From: Clostridia bacterium | GTDB taxonomy: Bacteria; Bacillota; Clostridia; Lachnospirales; CAG-274 | Direction of reading: 5' to 3' | Assembly: GCA_030536675.1 (NCBI GenBank) | Contig: JAUNPM010000046.1 | Location: 1 to 9,978 of the forward strand | DNA length: 9,978 nt | Shown: one piece after another, positions 5,685 through 9,978 of the stretch | Layout: each line of letters starts with the position of its first letter | Position numbering within the stretch: the stretch's first letter is position 1 | Notes under the pieces: model-generated | Database searches by the model: none | Seen by the model: only the letters and a program-made list of their open reading frames with translations | Told to the model about the DNA's origin: nothing | Program-made: the position numbers and the translations under genes

Positions 5685-7088
5685 ATGAAAGGTAAGAATG
5701 TTTTTATTCTTTTGCTTGTCCTTGTGGCAATAGCTGCCCTTACGGCGGTTTCTCTGCTTGGTGTAGGTAATGCCGCAAGTACAAGTGATTCATCGGACGA
5801 GGTTCAATATGAGCTTGCAACCGATGAAAACGGTGAACTTGCAACTGACGAGAACGGCAGTGCGCAAATCGTTGCAATTGCCACCACTGAAGCAACAACT
5901 GTGGAGGGAGAAACAGCTTCCGAAACCACTACGGAAGAAAGGATCGGTTACGGCGGTTATAAAAATATTAAGCTGGGACTTGATTTAAAGGGCGGCGTTT
6001 ATATTGTTTACGGACCTGAAAATGATGAAACTCCCGATTCTGCAGATATGGACGCAGCAGTGTCTATGCTTCAGCAGAGAGTTGAATATAAGGGTTATTA
6101 CGATGCAGAGGTTTCTCAGGAGGGTACAAACAAAATAAGAGTTGAAATACCCGGTGTTGAGGACGCTGCGGCTGTTGTAGAGGAAATCGGTGAAGCAGCT
6201 CACCTTACTTTCAGAGCTATGAATGATGATGGTACTCCCGGGGATATTCTTGTTGACGGTACCGATGTAGAGGATGCAGGCAAGGCATATCAAAACAATT
6301 CCGTTGTAGTTACTCTTAAGTTTAATGAAAACGGCAGACAGGCTTTTGCAGAGGCAACTCAAAACAATGTAGGAAAGCAGATAGGTATATATATGGATGA
6401 TATGCTTATTTCAGCTCCTACGGTAAATCAGGCTATTACAGACGGAAATGCCATAATAACAGGTGATTTTGATGCAGAAGGAGCAGAAGACCTTGCAGCT
6501 AAAATAAGATCAGGTTCTCTTCCTTTCAGCTTAAAGGCACTTGAATATAATGCAGTAGGCGCAAGACTTGGTGCTGATTCTTTGTCAACATCAGTTAAGG
6601 CGGGAGCTGTAGGTATTGTATTGGTACTTGTGTTTATGCTCTTGGTTTACAGACTGCCGGGCTTCCTTGCGGATATTGCTCTTGTAGGATATACGGCTAT
6701 TAATATTATAATATTAAGCTTAACAGGTATAAGCCTTACATTGCCGGGTGTTGCAGGTATCGTACTTGGTATAGGTATGGCTGTAGATGCAAACGTAATT
6801 GTGTTTGAAAGAATAAAAGAAGAAATAAGAGCGGGTAAATCCGTAAAGACTGCTATACATAACGGCTTTGACAGAGCGCTGTCAGCTATTCTTGACGGTA
6901 ACATTACAACTCTTATTGCTTGTGCGGTTCTTTTGTGGCTGGGTACAGGTCCTATTAAGGGATTTGCACAAACACTTATTTTAAGTATTGTTGTTTCAAT
7001 GTTTTCAGCGCTTGTGGTTACAAGACTTCTTCTTAACCTGTGCGCAAACATTGGTATTAAGAGCCCTAAGCTCTATGGCGGTAAGTAG
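5685..7088 (+). CDS. secD: Protein translocase subunit SecD
   Basis: SecD works with SecF at the SecYEG channel and uses the proton or ion gradient to pull secreted proteins outward. The 467-residue protein has an N-terminal membrane helix (about 6-26). An outside domain follows, with the signature LGLDLKGG (97-104), MLQQRVEYKG (128-137) and the P1-type region to about 290. Five C-terminal helices (about 304-450) contain GMAVDANVIVFERIKEE (364-380). Asp368 matches the intramembrane aspartate that carries protons in the Thermus SecDF structure. Residues 31-88, between helix 1 and the first conserved block, are acidic and Thr/Ser-rich and hold a doubled ELATDENG; this stretch is likely disordered and not part of the core fold. 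The gene is separate from secF, unlike the Bacillus fusion, and secF starts 12 nt later. Confidence 0.96.
   Translation: MKGKNVFILLLVLVAIAALTAVSLLGVGNAASTSDSSDEVQYELATDENGELATDENGSAQIVAIATTEATTVEGETASETTTEERIGYGGYKNIKLGLDLKGGVYIVYGPENDETPDSADMDAAVSMLQQRVEYKGYYDAEVSQEGTNKIRVEIPGVEDAAAVVEEIGEAAHLTFRAMNDDGTPGDILVDGTDVEDAGKAYQNNSVVVTLKFNENGRQAFAEATQNNVGKQIGIYMDDMLISAPTVNQAITDGNAIITGDFDAEGAEDLAAKIRSGSLPFSLKALEYNAVGARLGADSLSTSVKAGAVGIVLVLVFMLLVYRLPGFLADIALVGYTAINIIILSLTGISLTLPGVAGIVLGIGMAVDANVIVFERIKEEIRAGKSVKTAIHNGFDRALSAILDGNITTLIACAVLLWLGTGPIKGFAQTLILSIVVSMFSALVVTRLLLNLCANIGIKSPKLYGGK
5811..5858 (+). repeat. Tandem duplicated octapeptide codons within secD
   Basis: Two adjacent 24-nt units (5811-5834 and 5835-5858) both encode ELATDENG, residues 43-58 of SecD. 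They differ at five positions, all third codon bases and all synonymous. The repeat lies in the low-complexity extracytoplasmic insert, outside the conserved SecD fold. Confidence 0.9.
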
Positions 7089-7100
7089 GAGGTCAGTATA

Positions 7101-8003
7101 ATGAAGATCGTAAAATATAGAAAAATATATATTGTAATATCTATGGTTTTTATAATTATTGGCATTGCCGCTATGATCTTTAATTCTGTTAAGGGCAACG
7201 GTGCTTTTAACTATGATATTCAGTTTACGGGCGGTACGTCAATACAGGTAGATTTAGGACAGGCTGTAAGTGATGAAGAGGTTTCACAGGTAATTCAGGA
7301 CATAACAGGTGAAGCACCTGCACAGATACAGTCATTAGAGGAAACAAGCAAAATAATCAAAACAAAATCTCTTGAGGTTGAAACAAGAAATGAAATTCAG
7401 GAGGCTTTAAAGGATAAGTACGGAATTGAAAATGACAGCTTTACGATTCAGGACGTCAGCGGTACAATAAGCAGTGAAATGAAGAAAAATTCTGTTCTTT
7501 CAATTGTTATTTCCTGTGTTTGTATGCTTATATATGTCAGCTTAAGATTTAAGGATTTTAACATTGGTGCAAGCTCTGTTTTGGCTCTTTGTCATGATGC
7601 TCTTATTGTGACGGGAAGCTATGCTCTTTTGAGAATACCTTTTAACAACAACTATATTGCTGTTGTTCTTACAATACTTGGTTATTCAATTAACGCTACA
7701 ATTGTTATTTTTGACAGATTGAGAGAGGACAGAAAGGTTATAGGAAGAAATAATTTTGAGGCTCTTGTGGATACTGCTGTTAATCAGACACTCAGGAGAT
7801 CAATATTTACTTCATTGACTGTTTTCTTTACTGTAGTGTGCCTTTGCATATGGGGCGTTGATTCAATTAAGCAGTTTGCTTTGCCTATAGCCGTAGGTGT
7901 TGTTGCAGGTGCATATTCTTCCGTATTTATATCAGGTAATATATGGTACATACTTGCTTCTTTAAGATTTAAGAAAAAACAGGCTAAGACAGGCAAAAAA
8001 TAA
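7101..8003 (+). CDS. secF: Protein translocase subunit SecF
   Basis: SecF is the second half of the ion-driven SecDF complex that aids late steps of Sec export. The 300-residue protein has helix 1 (about 10-28) followed by FNYDIQFTGGTSIQVDLG (36-53), which is the SecF start signature. A small outside domain runs to about 128, and five further helices run from 131 to 288. Other family motifs are CHDALIV (164-170), TILGYSINATIVIFDRLRED (191-210) and the final SVFISGN (274-280). Ala199 in the NAT of GYSINAT sits where many homologues have Asp (NDT or NDS), the position of a proton-relay aspartate in Thermus SecDF. The RBS TAGGAGG (7086-7092) overlaps the secD stop, 8 nt before the ATG, which points to co-expression. 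The C-terminus is short and lysine-rich, with no additional domain. Confidence 0.96.
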   Translation: MKIVKYRKIYIVISMVFIIIGIAAMIFNSVKGNGAFNYDIQFTGGTSIQVDLGQAVSDEEVSQVIQDITGEAPAQIQSLEETSKIIKTKSLEVETRNEIQEALKDKYGIENDSFTIQDVSGTISSEMKKNSVLSIVISCVCMLIYVSLRFKDFNIGASSVLALCHDALIVTGSYALLRIPFNNNYIAVVLTILGYSINATIVIFDRLREDRKVIGRNNFEALVDTAVNQTLRRSIFTSLTVFFTVVCLCIWGVDSIKQFALPIAVGVVAGAYSSVFISGNIWYILASLRFKKKQAKTGKK

Positions 8004-8033
8004 TAAAGAAATGAGTTTTTTCAAAAGATTACA

Positions 8034-8058
8034 AAAGACTGCCTAAAGGGCAGTCTTT
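8034..8058 (+). terminator. Hairpin terminator after secF
   Basis: A perfect 10-bp stem (AAAGACTGCC at 8034-8043, GGCAGTCTTT at 8049-8058) has a 5-nt loop and lies 30 nt after the secF stop. The following tail, CTGTGTATT, is poor in consecutive T, so termination is probably partial and recJ may be expressed by readthrough. No clear promoter is visible between here and recJ. Confidence 0.7.
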
Positions 8059-8080
8059 CTGTGTATTAAAGGAGAATCAT

Positions 8081-9826
8081 ATGTTGAAATGGTGTGTAAA
8101 AAAATGCAGTGTTAATGCCAGTGAGCTTGTTAAATTTTACGGTGTGAGAAAGCCTCTTGCATACGCCTTGTATAACAGAAAAATAAGAAACAGAGATGAA
8201 ATAAAAAAATATATTGATACGGAAAACTTTGTTTTTCAAAATATAGAGGATCTATCGGGAGTAAAAAAAGCGTTTGAAATAATAAGAGACGCTTTGGAAA
8301 ATAACAGAAAAATATACATATACGGTGATTATGATGCAGACGGGGTAATGAGTACGTCAATTATGTATAAGGGGCTTTACGGGCTGGGAGCGGATATTCA
8401 TTATTTTATACCTAACAGAGTGGAGGACGGCTATGGACTTAACGATAAGGCCCTTGAAAAACTTATAAATGACGGTGCAGAGCTTATTATTACCTGTGAC
8501 AACGGAATTACTGCAATTGACCAAATAAGGCTTGCAAAAGAGCACGGAGTTAAGACAATAATACTTGACCACCACGAACCGCCTTTTGAAGAAACGGAGG
8601 AAGGGAAACGTGACATTTTGCCTGAAGCTGACGCAGTTGCAGACGCTAAAATGCAAAATTGCGGCTATGAATATACTCAAATGTGTGCAGGAGGACTGTG
8701 CTACAGATTTATATGCGGGCTGTATAAATTTTTGGGCAGGGAGCTTAAAAATGAAAATGAGCTTTGTGAGCTGGCGGCAGTGGCAACCATATGTGATGTG
8801 GTGGACCTTACGGGAGAAAACAGGGCAATAGCTTCAAAAGGAATAGAAATAATAAACAGGGGGAGCAATAATTTAGGGCTTAAAAGTCTTATAGAGCTTA
8901 AAGAAATAAAAAGTATAAATTCCTATACACTGGGCTTTGTAATAGGTCCCTGTATAAATGCAAGCGGACGTCTTGACAGTGCCAAGATCGCCGTAGAGCT
9001 TTTTGTCACCGACAGCAGAATAAGAGCGGAGGAACTGGCAAACAGGCTGAATGATTTTAATGAAGAGAGAAAAAATATAACAGCGGTCTGCCTTGAAAGA
9101 ATTTCTCAAAGTATTGAAAACAGTGAAATAATAAATGATAAGATCATTGTTGCCTATGACAGTGAAACTCACGAAAGTGTTGCAGGCATAATAGCGGGAA
9201 GGCTGAGAGAAAAATACGGCAGACCTTCAATTGTGCTTACAGCTGCCGAGGGCGGAGCAAAGGGCTCGGGACGTTCCGTTGAAAGCTATGATATGTTTAA
9301 GGCTTTGTACAGTGTAAAAGAGCTTATGACAAAGTTTGGAGGGCATACAATGGCGGCAGGTTTAAGCATAAAGGAAGAAAATATTGACCTGCTTAGAAAA
9401 AAGCTCAATGATAATTGCAGTATGAGTATTGAGGATATGTCCCCTGTATTGAGAATGGAGGCTGTTTTAGAGCTTGAGGATATTTCAACGGAAAGCGCCG
9501 AAGAGCTTAATGTGCTTGCTCCATTTGGAAAAGCCAATGAAAAGCCTTTATTTGGCATTAAAAATACGGAAATAAGAGATATAAGATTTATAGGCAAGGA
9601 TAAGAATATTGTTTCGTGTTTTTTTGATGACGGAACAAGGAGAGTAAAGGTTATTGATTTTGATAATTATGAAATATGGGAAAAATATATTTCAGATATG
9701 GGGGGAAGTGTTGAGCACTGCGGAGGTATCACCGCTTATGCAGATGCTGTGTTTACACTTGATGTAAATGAATACAAGGGTTACAGAAATCCTCAGCTTG
9801 TTATAAAGGATATAAGGCTGAAATAA
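8081..9826 (+). CDS. recJ: Single-stranded-DNA-specific 5'-3' exonuclease RecJ
   Basis: RecJ is a metal-dependent nuclease that degrades single-stranded DNA from the 5' end in recombination and mismatch or base-excision repair. The 581-residue protein has all the DHH phosphoesterase motifs: GDYDADG (82-88), TCDNGI (138-143), LDHHEPP (162-168), ATICDVVDL (235-243) with Asp239, and NASGRLDSA (293-301). The DHHA1 domain follows, with HESVAGIIAGRL (364-375), GSGRSV (395-400) and GGHTMAAG (420-427). A C-terminal OB fold begins at LAPFGKANEKPLF (479-491). Length is normal for bacterial RecJ and there is no C-terminal extension. AAAGGAG (8068-8074), 6 nt upstream, supports the ATG. The gene sits between two hairpins with no obvious promoter of its own, so it may depend on readthrough from secDF. 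Confidence 0.95.
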   Translation: MLKWCVKKCSVNASELVKFYGVRKPLAYALYNRKIRNRDEIKKYIDTENFVFQNIEDLSGVKKAFEIIRDALENNRKIYIYGDYDADGVMSTSIMYKGLYGLGADIHYFIPNRVEDGYGLNDKALEKLINDGAELIITCDNGITAIDQIRLAKEHGVKTIILDHHEPPFEETEEGKRDILPEADAVADAKMQNCGYEYTQMCAGGLCYRFICGLYKFLGRELKNENELCELAAVATICDVVDLTGENRAIASKGIEIINRGSNNLGLKSLIELKEIKSINSYTLGFVIGPCINASGRLDSAKIAVELFVTDSRIRAEELANRLNDFNEERKNITAVCLERISQSIENSEIINDKIIVAYDSETHESVAGIIAGRLREKYGRPSIVLTAAEGGAKGSGRSVESYDMFKALYSVKELMTKFGGHTMAAGLSIKEENIDLLRKKLNDNCSMSIEDMSPVLRMEAVLELEDISTESAEELNVLAPFGKANEKPLFGIKNTEIRDIRFIGKDKNIVSCFFDDGTRRVKVIDFDNYEIWEKYISDMGGSVEHCGGITAYADAVFTLDVNEYKGYRNPQLVIKDIRLK

Positions 9827-9829
9827 ATG

Positions 9830-9866
9830 AAGCTGCTGCCAAATAAAGGCGGCGGCTTATTTTTTT
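9830..9866 (+). terminator. Strong intrinsic terminator after recJ
   Basis: An 11-bp GC-rich stem (9830-9840 with 9848-9858, two G-U pairs) around the 7-nt loop AAATAAA is followed by A and a run of seven T (9860-9866). It begins three bases after the recJ stop. It should insulate recJ from the promoter downstream. Confidence 0.92.
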
Positions 9867-9913
9867 GTTTTAATGCACAATTATTTGTAAATTTTTTTGG
9901 AAATTTTGCCATA

Positions 9914-9942
9914 TTGACATAAGAGTATTAGAGCTATATAAT
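9914..9942 (+). promoter_or_regulatory. Full-consensus sigma-A promoter for a gene beyond the window
   Basis: TTGACA (9914-9919) and TATAAT (9937-9942) with a 17-nt spacer match the consensus completely. T- and A-rich tracts at 9889-9906 resemble an UP element. Initiation would be near 9949. The downstream gene is not in the window. Confidence 0.83.
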
Positions 9943-9967
9943 TAATAAAGAAAGTTAATTAATTAAT

Positions 9968-9974
9968 AAGGAGG
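9968..9974 (+). promoter_or_regulatory. Ribosome binding site of the next gene
   Basis: AAGGAGG is a full Shine-Dalgarno sequence 4 nt from the window end, about 20 nt after the predicted transcription start. The start codon must fall a few bases past position 9978, because no usable codon follows inside the window. Clostridial neighbourhoods often place apt or a relA/spoT homologue after recJ, but nothing here confirms that. Confidence 0.7.
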
Positions 9975-9978
9975 TTGA

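Noticed and set aside
6647..7051. Minus-strand open frame of 134 codons opposite the SecD membrane region
   Set aside because: It is antisense to highly conserved SecD helices. The apparent hydrophobicity arises from the complement of the membrane segments.
9955..9966. TTAATTAATTAA palindromic run before the last RBS
   Set aside because: It is a short AT-only simple repeat in a leader, expected by chance in this base composition, and its hairpin would be very weak.

Overview
The window is AT-rich, gene-dense chromosomal DNA from a Gram-positive anaerobe of class Clostridia, most likely a Lachnospiraceae-like organism. The evidence is a six-cysteine SCIFF peptide with its radical SAM maturase (a pair that is near-universal in Clostridia and rare elsewhere), AAGGAGG-type ribosome binding sites, sigma-A promoters with 17-nt spacers, and the protein sequences themselves. 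I see no phage, transposon, CRISPR, rRNA or tRNA sequence.

Layout: (1) 1-2650, plus strand: the distal end of a tryptophan operon, with the tail of trpC followed by trpF, trpB and trpA, tightly packed or overlapping. It closes with a strong hairpin at 2708-2745. (2) 2744-3786, minus strand: azlC-azlD, a two-subunit branched-chain amino acid exporter, with a 4-nt overlap and convergent on trp. The hairpin works in both directions and contains the azlD stop codon. (3) 3787-3970: a divergent intergenic region with a good promoter on each strand. (4) 3971-5586, plus strand: scfA, a 46-residue SCIFF (ranthipeptide) precursor, then a hairpin terminator or attenuator, then scfB, the radical SAM/SPASM thioether-forming maturase. 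(5) 5624-8003: a full-consensus sigma-A promoter driving secD and secF, the membrane-potential-driven accessory subunits of the Sec translocon. SecD has an acidic, Thr-rich insert with a duplicated octapeptide, and SecF has Ala where the proton-relay Asp usually sits. (6) 8081-9826: recJ, a single-strand 5'-3' exonuclease, with its own RBS and terminator. (7) 9914-9978: a second full-consensus promoter and an RBS for a gene that begins just past the window.

Functionally the window joins amino-acid biosynthesis and export (trp, azlCD), a RiPP system (scfAB), protein export (secDF) and DNA repair (recJ). From memory, the order scfA-scfB-secD-secF-recJ recurs in Clostridia. I therefore read this as conserved core chromosome, not an accessory island. 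I found no wholly undescribed system. The parts most worth a second look are the SCIFF pair and its internal terminator, the SecD insert and the SecF substitution.
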